Positions 1 to 6,106 of a DNA stretch of 7,777 nt are shown in pieces. The notes under the pieces were generated by a model, which ran no database searches, was not told where the DNA came from, and worked only from the letters and a program-made list of their open reading frames with translations. The position numbers and the translations under genes were made by a program. The stretch is from Pseudomonadota bacterium (lineage in GTDB: Bacteria; Bdellovibrionota_C; UBA2361; OMIW01), in assembly GCA_900299205.1 (NCBI GenBank), contig OMIW01000092.1, positions 1 to 7,777 of the forward strand, written 5' to 3'. Position 1 is the first letter of the stretch. The number at the start of each line of letters is the position of its first letter.

Positions 1-1070
1 GATGCAATACTCTCGCGCGACTTCACGCCGATCCGAAGAATCTTAGCCCCCTTCGTCAGCGGGGAGGGAGCTATGTCGTATACCGTTGAGAATGGCTTTT
101 CGGTATTCGTCGGATGTTGATACGAGAAGTAATTGATAAACTCCTCCGGTCGCACCGAATCAGGAGAAGGTCGTCGCCCACTCCGGAGGATCTTCCGTGC
201 GTTCGTGTAGCTACCGGTGTCCACGTCCATTGAGAAGGTGGAGTGGGGGGCGGTGGTGGTTAGTTGGAAGGCTGGGTTTTGATTTTGCTCCTGTAGTTTT
301 GCGACGGTAGCCACAGTTGGACGCCTCGAAAGATCTCCGAGCTCCCAAGTTTCTTTTCGCACTGATGGGGGTACTTGACCTATTAGCCCACTGTAGTCAA
401 ATGTGGGGGTTAGTCTACTGCTGGTTTGTGCTGGTGCTGGAGCACCTGCTAGCGCACGGTGGTCAGCTTCTGGGACACTGTCCTCAGCGAACCTTTTCAT
501 TTTCTCGAGAATCTTAGTCGAACTCTTCTCCTCGTATTGCCCTAGGTTCTGGTTGCCCAGCGCTGTAAGCTCTTCGTTGAACCGTGTGGTCAAGTCCCCT
601 GCCGTCTTCTCATGATAATCCAGGGCCCGCGGAGCATTAAATGACACCTCCGGGGAGGGCCCTATCAATTTGAGCGCCGAATCACCCTCAAATTCACCCC
701 TCCCCTCGAGCATAAGCAGCCCCAAACACACAACCCCCCCCGTCGCAATCGCCCCAACCGCTACCTTCCGATACTTCTTGTACTGCATAACCAACATCCC
801 CCACTGCATTACACTCAGACCATCATCCGGCTCATTCCGAACGCCAGTCATTACCCGTTCCAAAAAATCATTAGAGGGATCTCCCGTTACCGATTGCACC
901 CTCTTCTCACCCGCTACGATCCGGCGATACTGCTCGAATTCGGCTCTGAGATCCGGACTAGCTTCAAGCTCTCGACGCAGATCATCTGCCTCCTGAGGAT
1001 CCAGTGACCCATCAACAAGCCCAATGAATCTCTCAATCATGAAATCATTACCCTTTCTTTTTGGTGCCAT
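1..1070 (-). CDS. YfbK-like von Willebrand A protein with membrane anchor, N-terminal part (runs off window start)
   Basis: I translated the minus strand by hand from ATG 1070 and found no stop down to base 1 (356 codons). It is easily missed because its end lies outside the window. Residues 11-50 form a charged helical segment (MIERFIGLVDGSLDPQEAD) like the cytoplasmic part of anti-sigma factors, without a zinc-binding His/Cys motif. Residues 103-121 are one hydrophobic membrane segment after a basic KKYRK. A Pro/Ala linker leads to STFSMDVDTGSY at 277-288 and then RPEEFINYF, the signature of the YfbK N-terminal domain that precedes a VWA domain. The VWA domain would lie beyond the window. 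A GAGG ribosome binding site precedes the ATG, 10 bases after the sigma factor stop, so the two genes are probably co-transcribed. Inference: the N-terminus may hold the neighbouring sigma factor at the membrane. Family assignment is firm; the anti-sigma role is not shown by sequence. Confidence 0.88.
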   Translation of the reverse strand, partial: MAPKRKGNDFMIERFIGLVDGSLDPQEADDLRRELEASPDLRAEFEQYRRIVAGEKRVQSVTGDPSNDFLERVMTGVRNEPDDGLSVMQWGMLVMQYKKYRKVAVGAIATGGVVCLGLLMLEGRGEFEGDSALKLIGPSPEVSFNAPRALDYHEKTAGDLTTRFNEELTALGNQNLGQYEEKSSTKILEKMKRFAEDSVPEADHRALAGAPAPAQTSSRLTPTFDYSGLIGQVPPSVRKETWELGDLSRRPTVATVAKLQEQNQNPAFQLTTTAPHSTFSMDVDTGSYTNARKILRSGRRPSPDSVRPEEFINYFSYQHPTNTEKPFSTVYDIAPSPLTKGAKILRIGVKSRESIA

Positions 1071-1080
1071 AGCGCCCTCA

Positions 1081-1665
1081 CTAACTCAGCTCTGCATCGA
1101 GAATTCTTCTCAGCTCTCCTCGCGCTGCATTTAGCCGCGAGCGAACCGTTCCAACCGGAATCCCAAGTAGTTGTGCCACCTCTTCGTACGACCGCCCCTC
1201 AAAGCCACACATGATGATCACGTCGCGGAGGATAGGCTTGAGTTGTCTGATACCAACGACCATCCGTTCAGCCATCGCTTCCCCCTCAATCTCTTCCCCG
1301 CTCGTATCGGCTCCGTGCTGCTCCACATCAAAGAGCTCACACCGTCGCTTGAGGCGATTCTGCCGCGAACTGAAAACCGAATTGATCTGATTGAGCGCGA
1401 TCCTCGTCAGCCACGTCGAAAAACGCGCACTCCCATTAAAGTGCTTCAACCCCCGAAACGCCCTCAGAAAAACCTCCTGCGCAACCTCCTCCGCATCATG
1501 ATGATTTCCCATCGCCCGCAGACACAGCCGAAATATCGCCCCCTGATGGCGAGTGACGATCTCAGCGAAGAGCTCCCGCTCACCAAAAACAATTCGGCGG
1601 CAAAGCACCTCGTCCGATAGCGAGGCTGCAACACTGGAAAAAAAGGAAGGATCAATCCGGGTCAT
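1081..1665 (-). CDS. ECF-type RNA polymerase sigma factor
   Basis: From the ATG at 1665 the protein is 194 residues. Sigma region 2 spans about residues 30-100, with DAEEVAQEVFLRAF at 57-70 and the promoter-melting stretch FNGSARFSTWLTRIALNQ. Region 4 spans about 135-190, with the helix-turn-helix YEEVAQLLGIPVGTVRSRL. There is no region 1 or 3, which is the ECF layout, and the length is usual for the group. The frame opens further to a GTG at 1719, but that codon lies inside a well-matched ECF promoter (1710-1736), so the transcript should start after it. I therefore prefer ATG 1665, preceded by AGG with a 6-base gap. Downstream, the YfbK-like membrane protein follows by 10 bases; such sigma/VWA pairs occur in several phyla. 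The sigma factor probably autoregulates. The ECF subgroup and target genes are not determined. Confidence 0.93.
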   Translation of the reverse strand: MTRIDPSFFSSVAASLSDEVLCRRIVFGERELFAEIVTRHQGAIFRLCLRAMGNHHDAEEVAQEVFLRAFRGLKHFNGSARFSTWLTRIALNQINSVFSSRQNRLKRRCELFDVEQHGADTSGEEIEGEAMAERMVVGIRQLKPILRDVIIMCGFEGRSYEEVAQLLGIPVGTVRSRLNAARGELRRILDAELS

Positions 1666-1709
1666 CGCACGCCTAACCAAAAACGCCCCCCAAAGGGGCC
1701 CTTTTCTGA

Positions 1710-1736
1710 TTAGACTCACGTCTCAAAGATAAGTTC
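1710..1736 (-). promoter_or_regulatory. Putative ECF/RpoE-like promoter for the sigma factor operon
   Basis: On the minus strand GAACTT (1736-1731) is followed after 15 bases by GTCTAA (1715-1710). The known RpoE-type consensus is GGAACTT, about 16 bases, then TCTGA/TCTAA, so both elements and the spacing fit. The motif sits where an autoregulated ECF promoter would be expected. It would give a leader of roughly 40 bases before ATG 1665. That leader contains a GC-rich CCCC-TTT-GGGG hairpin that may affect translation. Confidence 0.6.
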
Positions 1737-1854
1737 GCTCGGGAGGGAAATTATTTTTGGCTGATAGTTTCAATCTCCGTGAGGCTGAACGTAGACCAGC
1801 ACCGACAACGGTGGCTGTCAGTGCGAACGGCGCACCATTGCCACCCCCGTCCAC

Positions 1855-1884
1855 TTGTTCCCATATAAGTAACACCTGTTAAAT
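1855..1884 (+). promoter_or_regulatory. Weak candidate sigma-70 promoter for the DUF4143 gene
   Basis: TTGTTC (1855-1860) and TTAAAT (1879-1884) are separated by 18 bases, each a partial match to the sigma-70 boxes. An alternative -10, TATAAG at 1864-1869, has no good -35. Either choice places the downstream inverted repeat over or just after the promoter, where a bound protein would block it. The rest of the divergent intergenic region (1737-1854) shows no gene or RNA I recognise. Confidence 0.3.
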
Positions 1885-1913
1885 CTACTTTACCTTTTTT
1901 TAAACAGGTGTTA
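1870..1913. promoter_or_regulatory. 11-bp perfect inverted repeat before the DUF4143 gene (operator or RNA hairpin)
   Basis: TAACACCTGTT at 1870-1880 is matched exactly by its reverse complement AACAGGTGTTA at 1903-1913, with 22 AT-rich bases between. The right arm ends 10 bases before ATG 1924, and the only ribosome-binding-like bases (AGGTG) lie inside it. As DNA this could be a two-site operator. As RNA, the hairpin would hide the ribosome binding site. Which applies cannot be decided from sequence. Confidence 0.6.
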
Positions 1914-1923
1914 AGATTTTCCA

Positions 1924-3126
1924 ATGTTCAATCGCTCAATTAGCCCCCATATCTTCGCCGACCTTGCTCGGGGGAAGATGGTGCTTCTCTCCGGTCCCCG
2001 ACAATGTGGAAAGACGACGCTTGCCAAATCGCTCGGCGATCCAAGCTCGACGATGGCGTACTACAACTGGGACGTCGCCACGCACCGCCAAAACCTCAAA
2101 GGGTATAAACTCGATCTCTCGAAAGACTATTGGGTCTTTGATGAGTTACATAAATTTAGGTCTTGGAGAAATTGGTTGAAAGGGGTGTACGACCTTCACC
2201 ACGCGGACCACAAAATCCTCGTTACCGGCAGCGCCCGAATGGACCAATACGCCCGGGGAGGAGACTCTCTGCAGGGGCGGTACTTCCATTATCGGCTTCA
2301 CCCCTTTACCCTCGCTGAGGTTCTCGCCTTACCCGAGCTCGATTACCGCCAGACAATTGAGAACGCCACCACCATCTGCCCCCCCGATCGCACCAAAGCA
2401 CAAACCGTCCTCACCGACCTTCTCTCCTTCGGAGGTTTCCCCGAGCCGTTCCTGAGTCGCTCAAAGAGCTACGCCGGAAGATGGCGACTCGCCTATGGGC
2501 AAAGGCTGGTGTTCGAGGACGTCAGAAGCCTCGAACAGACCCAGGAGCTCGATCAGATGAGCCTTCTGTACGAGCGCCTGCCTGATCTCGTATCAAATAA
2601 CCTATCGATCAATACTCTCGCGAAGGACCTCGAGGTCGCCCATCAAACGGTAGCCAAGTGGATAGATATCTTCGAAAAGCTGTACGCCAATTTTTACGTT
2701 CTACCCTTCGGCGACCCAAAGATTAAAGCAATTAAAAAAGAGCGAAAGCTCTACCTGTGGGATTGGGGGAGGCTGTCAGATCCCGGCGCGCGACTAGAAA
2801 ATATCGTCGCCTTTCACCTCTTGCGTCTGGTCCATTGGTTTGAAGATGTATACGGCGAGGTAATCGAACTACGATACATCAAAGATGTCGATGGACATGA
2901 AATTGATTTTATCCTTCTGAGAAATAAACGACCGTGGATTGCTATCGAGGTAAAAAGCTCTGAGCAGGAGCTAAGCCGTGGGCTCACCTATCTCATTAAA
3001 AAAATCGCCATCCCGTTTGTCTACCAGATTCACCTAAAGAGTGACCAGGCCTACAAACTGCCAAAGATAAACCAAAGCGCAATATCGGCCATTCCCGTGA
3101 GTCATTTTCTTTGCGCGATGCCGTAG
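1924..3126 (+). CDS. AAA-family ATPase with DUF4143 / PD-(D/E)XK-like C-terminal domain
   Basis: The 400-residue protein has the two-part layout of the AAA_14-DUF4143 family and the usual length. Walker A is GPRQCGKTT (24-32), Walker B is WVFDEL (70-75), followed by the sensor-like TGSAR (101-105) and the characteristic LQGRYFHYRLHPFTLAEV (116-133). A helix-turn-helix-like stretch, TLAKDLEVAHQTVAKWIDIF, covers about 231-250. The C-terminal half contains LENIVAFHLL (291-300), EIDF (326-329) and IEVKSS (341-346), the spacing of a PD-(D/E)XK nuclease fold, with D328, E342 and K344 as candidate catalytic residues. Family members are common stand-alone accessory genes whose function is poorly known; nucleic-acid binding and cleavage is a prediction from the fold. 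The gene is monocistronic, has an inverted repeat at its start, and converges on the AlbA_2 gene 109 bases away. No damage is seen. Confidence 0.92.
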   Translation: MFNRSISPHIFADLARGKMVLLSGPRQCGKTTLAKSLGDPSSTMAYYNWDVATHRQNLKGYKLDLSKDYWVFDELHKFRSWRNWLKGVYDLHHADHKILVTGSARMDQYARGGDSLQGRYFHYRLHPFTLAEVLALPELDYRQTIENATTICPPDRTKAQTVLTDLLSFGGFPEPFLSRSKSYAGRWRLAYGQRLVFEDVRSLEQTQELDQMSLLYERLPDLVSNNLSINTLAKDLEVAHQTVAKWIDIFEKLYANFYVLPFGDPKIKAIKKERKLYLWDWGRLSDPGARLENIVAFHLLRLVHWFEDVYGEVIELRYIKDVDGHEIDFILLRNKRPWIAIEVKSSEQELSRGLTYLIKKIAIPFVYQIHLKSDQAYKLPKINQSAISAIPVSHFLCAMP

Positions 3127-3177
3127 TTCATAGCGAGAGGCGAGAAGAAACATAGAGAATGTCCAATTTTTTCATTC

Positions 3178-3194
3178 GGGCCCTTGAAAGGCCC
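3178..3194. other. Small hairpin between two convergent genes
   Basis: GGGCC at 3178-3182 pairs with GGCCC at 3190-3194, with further TT/AA pairing inside after one mismatch. It lies between the ends of the convergent DUF4143 and AlbA_2 genes, where a two-way terminator would be expected. However, the T-run is upstream of the stem on the plus strand, and neither strand has a T-run after it, so it is not a classical intrinsic terminator. Confidence 0.3.
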
Positions 3195-3235
3195 AATGAT
3201 CGATGCCATCGTCCAAAACACTTATTTCGGAGCTA

Positions 3236-4618
3236 TTAGGGCTTCACTCGTCGATACCTGGTGCGTGGTCCAGCTCCTATTCGTTTAATCCGCCCCTCCG
3301 ATTGCAGAATATTGAGGTGAGCTATGGCCGTGGCTTTACTGACTCCGAGCTCTCTTGCGATGTCTGCGCTTGCAGCTTCCACCTTTGATCTCATGTACTC
3401 CAGAATTCGGTCATGAAGAGGCATAGTATCCCGCGCCCCGAATGGGGAAGTTGCCGGTGTATGGGTAGTTTTAGGCGAGAGTTGATTTTTTTCGAAAATT
3501 AAAATCACTTTGAACCAGTTTGGTCCCTCAATGAACTGAGGCTCGGGATGGCCGTCGTTCCTCATTGAGCTGCGAATCAGAGCAATGCCTGTTCCTCTTT
3601 TTTCAATTAAGTGCAGACGGCGTGCGATGCCGCAAACAACCCGATTTCTGATGTAGCTGGTTCCATCGCCGAGTGATTCAGGAATAAAGGGACCAGCAAA
3701 GTGCCCCGGATTGAATATCTCGAGACGATCAGCATAGAGAGCGATTTTTGTTGCTCCCGCGATGCTGTACTGACGATGAAAAAGTGCATTCAGTACCGCC
3801 TCTCGAATCGCTTCTCTGGGAAGTTTGTAGTCGGTCGGTTTGTATGCGGCTCCCTTAAGGCGCAGCTCTACCCCTAACCACGATGACAGCATATCAATAC
3901 ATGCCTCCGCTTGGTCGGGGATGGGACCTTGAATAACCTGGCTTTCAATCGTATTTCTCCCCTCGATTCCTCGCATTCTGCTGATGACAACCTCAGCTTC
4001 CGGCACGAATCGCTCTGGATGCGGGTGAAGCATCAATATGCCACCTCTTGTCGGAGAAACTTCTCCAGAAAATTGATCCCGATGGAGTACATTGAGCGAA
4101 AATAGCGCCTTTTCGGATCGCAATCCCTTCGGGAGAAGGGATAGGTTGAGGTCTTCTCGTGGGCAATGCATAACGGGTGCTTCGTCGTATTCAAGTCGCT
4201 GCTGCTTTAAAAGGAGCTCATCTCGTAGGGCCCCCTCAGCTCGGCGGGTGTGCGAACCTATGCGGATGAAAACTCCCCGCTCTAAACCATCCTTTGCAAT
4301 AAAGTAGGGCTTTTGCATCCCCTGAAAGACTTTAATGACCACAACCTCTTTATCTTCGATGGTCTTGGTGTGTATCAGGGGTGTTACCGTCGGCAGAATC
4401 GTATCCGCAATCGAGACCGGAAGCCGTTCCAAGAGATCTTCGACGATTTTATCGTCTAGCCCAATAATTCTGCGGGTTTTGTCCTCTACCCCGATCACAA
4501 TCTCGCCTCCGATCCCATTTGCGAACGCGACAACAGTCTGCGATATCCTCCTGAGGTCGAGCAGCTGCTGCTTATATTCAATAACTCGGGACTCTGGTGG
4601 GAGATACGTTTGGTTCAT
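3236..4618 (-). CDS. AlbA_2 (Schlafen-like) putative transcriptional regulator with RecG-C-like and winged-helix domains
   Basis: The protein is 460 residues. Residues 8-46 carry the AlbA_2 signature: PPESRVIEYK, then AFANGIGGEIVIGVED. Residues about 270-345 match the helicase RecG C-terminal-like / HATPase_c_4 region that usually follows, with REAVLNALFHRQY, LEIFNPG and RRLHLIEKRGTGI. Residues 404-458 form a winged helix: ILEYMRSKVEAASADIAREL, then SKATAIAHLNIL and a basic wing. These proteins are often annotated as helicases but lack helicase motifs. A DNA- or RNA-binding regulator is the better reading, and some relatives act in phage defence. The start at 4618 fits the family N-terminus but has no clear ribosome binding site (CCTCCG precedes ATG), so a short-leader or leaderless transcript is possible. 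Upstream, a palindrome with direct repeats suggests autoregulation through the winged helix (inference). Confidence 0.9.
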   Translation of the reverse strand: MNQTYLPPESRVIEYKQQLLDLRRISQTVVAFANGIGGEIVIGVEDKTRRIIGLDDKIVEDLLERLPVSIADTILPTVTPLIHTKTIEDKEVVVIKVFQGMQKPYFIAKDGLERGVFIRIGSHTRRAEGALRDELLLKQQRLEYDEAPVMHCPREDLNLSLLPKGLRSEKALFSLNVLHRDQFSGEVSPTRGGILMLHPHPERFVPEAEVVISRMRGIEGRNTIESQVIQGPIPDQAEACIDMLSSWLGVELRLKGAAYKPTDYKLPREAIREAVLNALFHRQYSIAGATKIALYADRLEIFNPGHFAGPFIPESLGDGTSYIRNRVVCGIARRLHLIEKRGTGIALIRSSMRNDGHPEPQFIEGPNWFKVILIFEKNQLSPKTTHTPATSPFGARDTMPLHDRILEYMRSKVEAASADIARELGVSKATAIAHLNILQSEGRIKRIGAGPRTRYRRVKP

Positions 4619-4639
4619 CGGAGGTTAGGGTGCTCTGCT

Positions 4640-4669
4640 ATCGTTTAAACGATTAAACGATTAAACGAT
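4640..4669. promoter_or_regulatory. 14-bp palindrome plus three 8-bp direct repeats before the AlbA_2 gene (probable operator)
   Basis: ATCGTTTAAACGAT at 4640-4653 is a perfect palindrome. TTAAACGA is repeated without gaps at 4645-4652, 4653-4660 and 4661-4668. The block starts 22 bases upstream of ATG 4618 and overlaps the likely promoter: on the minus strand TTGCGC (4680-4675), 17 bases, then a TTTAAT box inside the repeats. A regulator bound here would control the AlbA_2 gene, most simply that gene's own winged-helix protein. Three copies are too few to argue for a replication origin. Confidence 0.6.
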
Positions 4670-4720
4670 AAGAAGCGCAAGGACAAAGGAGGTCGAGTAG
4701 GGGGCGGTGGGGGTGCGAAA

Positions 4721-4745
4721 GCTCTACGCCTCTCAGACAGAGGGG
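4721..4745 (-). repeat. Fragment of the 60-bp hairpin repeat, inverted orientation
   Basis: Read on the minus strand, this segment begins CCCCTCT and contains AGAGGCGTAGAG, identical over 12 bases to the left arm of the complete copy at 5941. Two bases are missing in the middle and no right arm is found next to it. It abuts the dispersed block at 4748, so the two repeat modules are adjacent here as they are near the right end of the window. Confidence 0.55.
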
Positions 4746-4747
4746 CT

Positions 4748-4842
4748 GGGCTAGCGAAATGGTGGTGGGCCATCGAAAGAGTGGGGTGTTGGAGGAAAGG
4801 ATCCCTGGGTGCGCCCGTGAAGCGTACAACCCTGACTGGTGC
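4748..4842 (+). repeat. Dispersed repeat block, short copy (95 bp)
   Basis: Bases 4748-4788 are identical to 7468-7508 (41 bases, beginning GGGCTAGCGAAATGG). Similarity continues through GGATCCCTG and, after a 70-base gap relative to the other copy, through TGAAGCGTACA to GACTGGTGC. The following bases GTGCTAAAGAGCCCGCGG (4839-4856) match 6032-6049 at 16 of 18 positions. There is no conserved frame and no transposase, so this is a non-coding repeat of unknown function, perhaps a small non-autonomous mobile element. Confidence 0.8.
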
Positions 4843-4969
4843 TAAAGAGCCCGCGGACATTACGTGATCGTTCGTTACCACCCTGCTCGGAGAGAGAGAC
4901 CTTTCGGTGCTTCGCTGGCATAATCATCAGTGAGCACTGCCACATGTCTTTTCCCGAACAAAAGCTAGT

Positions 4970-5827
4970 ATGGAAATACGCCTACTCACGTCCGACGATC
5001 AGCTAGCCCTCGAGCGGTTTCTTCTTCCTCGAGTGAGCTCGGGAATGTTCCTACTGGGAAATTCTCGAACTACGGGAATTGGTCTCTCAGACGAACGATA
5101 CAGTGGCGTGTATGCTGCGGAGATGTGGGGAGATGACATTCGTGGAGTTTTTGCAAAGTTAAAAGGGGGAAGGTCTGCAGTTCTCGCAGATACCGATGTC
5201 GATGAGCCAGTAAACATCTCTGCGCTTGTCCAACTCGCTCAGGAGAATAATCTTGCGCCTCTCATGAGCATCGCTGGGCCCCTCGATCAGGTCGAGCTCG
5301 CTCTCGCAGCAGTTCCAGATCGGGGTGAACCGGCGCTAAAAAGTCGGGAGATCCTGTTTTCTCTCGATGTCGAGGACCTGGTGATACCCGCCAAACTTAA
5401 CGATAAAGATTGTTTCTACCGAACCACCACCTTGGCGGATCTCGACCTCCTCACCGATTGGCGAATCGACTATGAGGTGACACTTCTTAACATTCCACCG
5501 TCGACTATCTCGCGTGAAAAGACGAGAGATAAATTCCTCTCACAAAGATGGTGGATTCTTGAAGCGGAGGGACGACCGGTCTCAATGACCACGTTTAATT
5601 GCCTCATCCCTGAAGCAGCAGTGGTAGGGGGCGTATACACACCACCCGACCTCAGAGGAATGGGCTTTGCCCGAGCAGCGGTGGCAGGATCGATCTTGGC
5701 GGTGCAAAAAGAAGGGGTCGCCAAAGTAATACTCTTTACCGGTGAGGAAAACTTCCCGGCACAACGGGCCTATCGCTCGCTCGGATTTCGCGAGTGTGGG
5801 CATTTTGGCTTGGTGGTCTGGGGATAA
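4970..5827 (+). CDS. GNAT-family N-acetyltransferase
   Basis: The protein is 285 residues. The C-terminal half is a GNAT domain. GGVYTPPDLRGMGFARAAVA (220-239) is motif A, with the acetyl-CoA pyrophosphate-binding loop RGMGFA at 229-234. NFPAQRAYRSLGF (261-273) is motif B, with the usual Asn and Tyr. The N-terminal half (about 1-140), with FLLGNSRTTGIG near 27-38, resembles the degenerate N-terminal domain of two-domain GNAT proteins, but I see no second cofactor loop in it. The reaction would be acetyl transfer from acetyl-CoA to an amine; the substrate cannot be predicted. The start fits the domain, but no ribosome binding site precedes it (AAAGCTAGT then ATG), so translation may be leaderless or the true start differs. 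The gene stands alone between the dispersed repeats and a hairpin repeat. Confidence 0.9.
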   Translation: MEIRLLTSDDQLALERFLLPRVSSGMFLLGNSRTTGIGLSDERYSGVYAAEMWGDDIRGVFAKLKGGRSAVLADTDVDEPVNISALVQLAQENNLAPLMSIAGPLDQVELALAAVPDRGEPALKSREILFSLDVEDLVIPAKLNDKDCFYRTTTLADLDLLTDWRIDYEVTLLNIPPSTISREKTRDKFLSQRWWILEAEGRPVSMTTFNCLIPEAAVVGGVYTPPDLRGMGFARAAVAGSILAVQKEGVAKVILFTGEENFPAQRAYRSLGFRECGHFGLVVWG

Positions 5828-5859
5828 TGCCGCACTCCCTGCCGTCGCTGCGACACGCG

Positions 5860-5880
5860 CCGCCAGAGAGCCGGTTTTTT
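5860..5880 (+). terminator. Weak candidate terminator of the GNAT gene
   Basis: CCGCC and GCCGG (5860-5874) form a short stem with one mismatch and an AGAGA loop, followed at once by six T (5875-5880). It lies 33 bases after the GNAT stop. Position and T-run are right, but the stem is short. Confidence 0.35.
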
Positions 5881-5940
5881 CACCCCTCCGCGCCGTGCAT
5901 CAGCACTGATTGATGGAATATTGAAACCCGCTATGTCTTC

Positions 5941-6014
5941 ACCCTCTTTAGCTCAGAGGCGTAGAGGTCCCCGGCCCAAGGACTGCAGCTGAGAGAGGGT
6001 TAGCTTTATTCGGT
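5941..6014 (+). repeat. 60-bp hairpin repeat with conserved tail, complete copy A
   Basis: Bases 5941-6000 form an imperfect palindrome: ACCCTCT at the left end pairs with AGAGGGT at the right, AGCT pairs with AGCT, and GTAG pairs with CTGC further in. A 7-base left bulge and a loop of about 17 bases remain. The tail TAGCTTTATTCGGT (6001-6014) is shared with copy B. Copies A and B are the same length and match at 49 of 60 positions. It lies between the ends of two convergent genes, so it could act as a two-way terminator. It could also be a REP- or MITE-like element. Confidence 0.75.
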
Positions 6015-6031
6015 CTGAGCTCGACGGCTCT

Positions 6032-6073
6032 GTGCTAAAGACCCCGCAGGAGTTCTACCTGCAATGACAGCAC
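6032..6073. other. Nested two-stem hairpin in the intergenic region
   Basis: Outer arms GTGCT (6032-6036) and AGCAC (6069-6073) enclose inner arms GCAGG (6046-6050) and CCTGC (6058-6062), with internal loops between. On the minus strand the inner stem is followed by GGGGTCTTT, so it might weakly terminate the gene ending at 6107. Its left part shares 16 of 18 bases with 4839-4856 next to the dispersed block. Confidence 0.4.
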
Positions 6074-6081
6074 TTAATTTG

Positions 6082-6094
6082 AACCTCTCTCAGC
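6082..6094 (-). repeat. Short inverted fragment of the hairpin-repeat right arm
   Basis: AACCTCTCTCAGC is the reverse complement of the right arm of copy A (5988-6001), apart from one missing base. The two segments can pair with each other across about 80 bases, offering an alternative fold to the hairpin itself. It could equally be a remnant of an older inverted copy. Confidence 0.4.
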
Positions 6095-6106
6095 CCCACT
6101 GACACT

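Larger units (their letters stand above)
4619..4969. other. Gene-free stretch of about 350 bases with operator and dispersed repeats
   Basis: I see no credible gene here. The left part holds the AlbA_2 operator. About 4700-4717 is G-rich, with two GGGGG runs. Next come a hairpin-repeat fragment (4721-4745) and the first copy of the dispersed block (4748-4842). The final 125 bases before the GNAT gene show no recognisable promoter boxes or ribosome binding site. Open frames of 64 and 78 codons on the minus strand lie over the repeat and are judged non-coding. Confidence 0.6.

Noticed and set aside
317-996. Plus-strand frames of 60-108 codons at the window start.
   Set aside because: They lie antisense to the YfbK-like gene, which reads through without a stop and carries the family signature.
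1171-1620. A 149-codon plus-strand frame.
   Set aside because: It is the opposite-strand shadow of the ECF sigma factor gene, whose regions 2 and 4 are unmistakable.
1737-1854. A tRNA or small RNA in the divergent intergenic region.
   Set aside because: I could not assemble a cloverleaf or a stable long stem; only short, isolated complementary segments are present.
3178-3194. The hairpin between convergent genes as a rho-independent terminator.
   Set aside because: No T-run follows the stem on either strand, so it is kept only as a hairpin.
4640-4669. The 8-bp direct repeats as replication iterons.
   Set aside because: There are only three short copies, no Rep gene, and they lie exactly on a gene's promoter region.
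4645-4945. Minus-strand frames of 78 and 64 codons in the gap before the GNAT gene, one with a peptide (TLSMAHHHFASP) also encoded near 7490.
   Set aside because: The shared peptide comes only from the 41 identical bases of the dispersed repeat. Outside it the frames diverge, are rich in Pro and Arg, and have no ribosome binding site.
5941-6014. Hairpin repeats as integron attC sites, given single genes separated by palindromes.
   Set aside because: The core sites (RYYYAAC and GTTRRRY) are not present: GTTAGCT fails at the third R, and gene orientations are mixed. No integrase is in the window.
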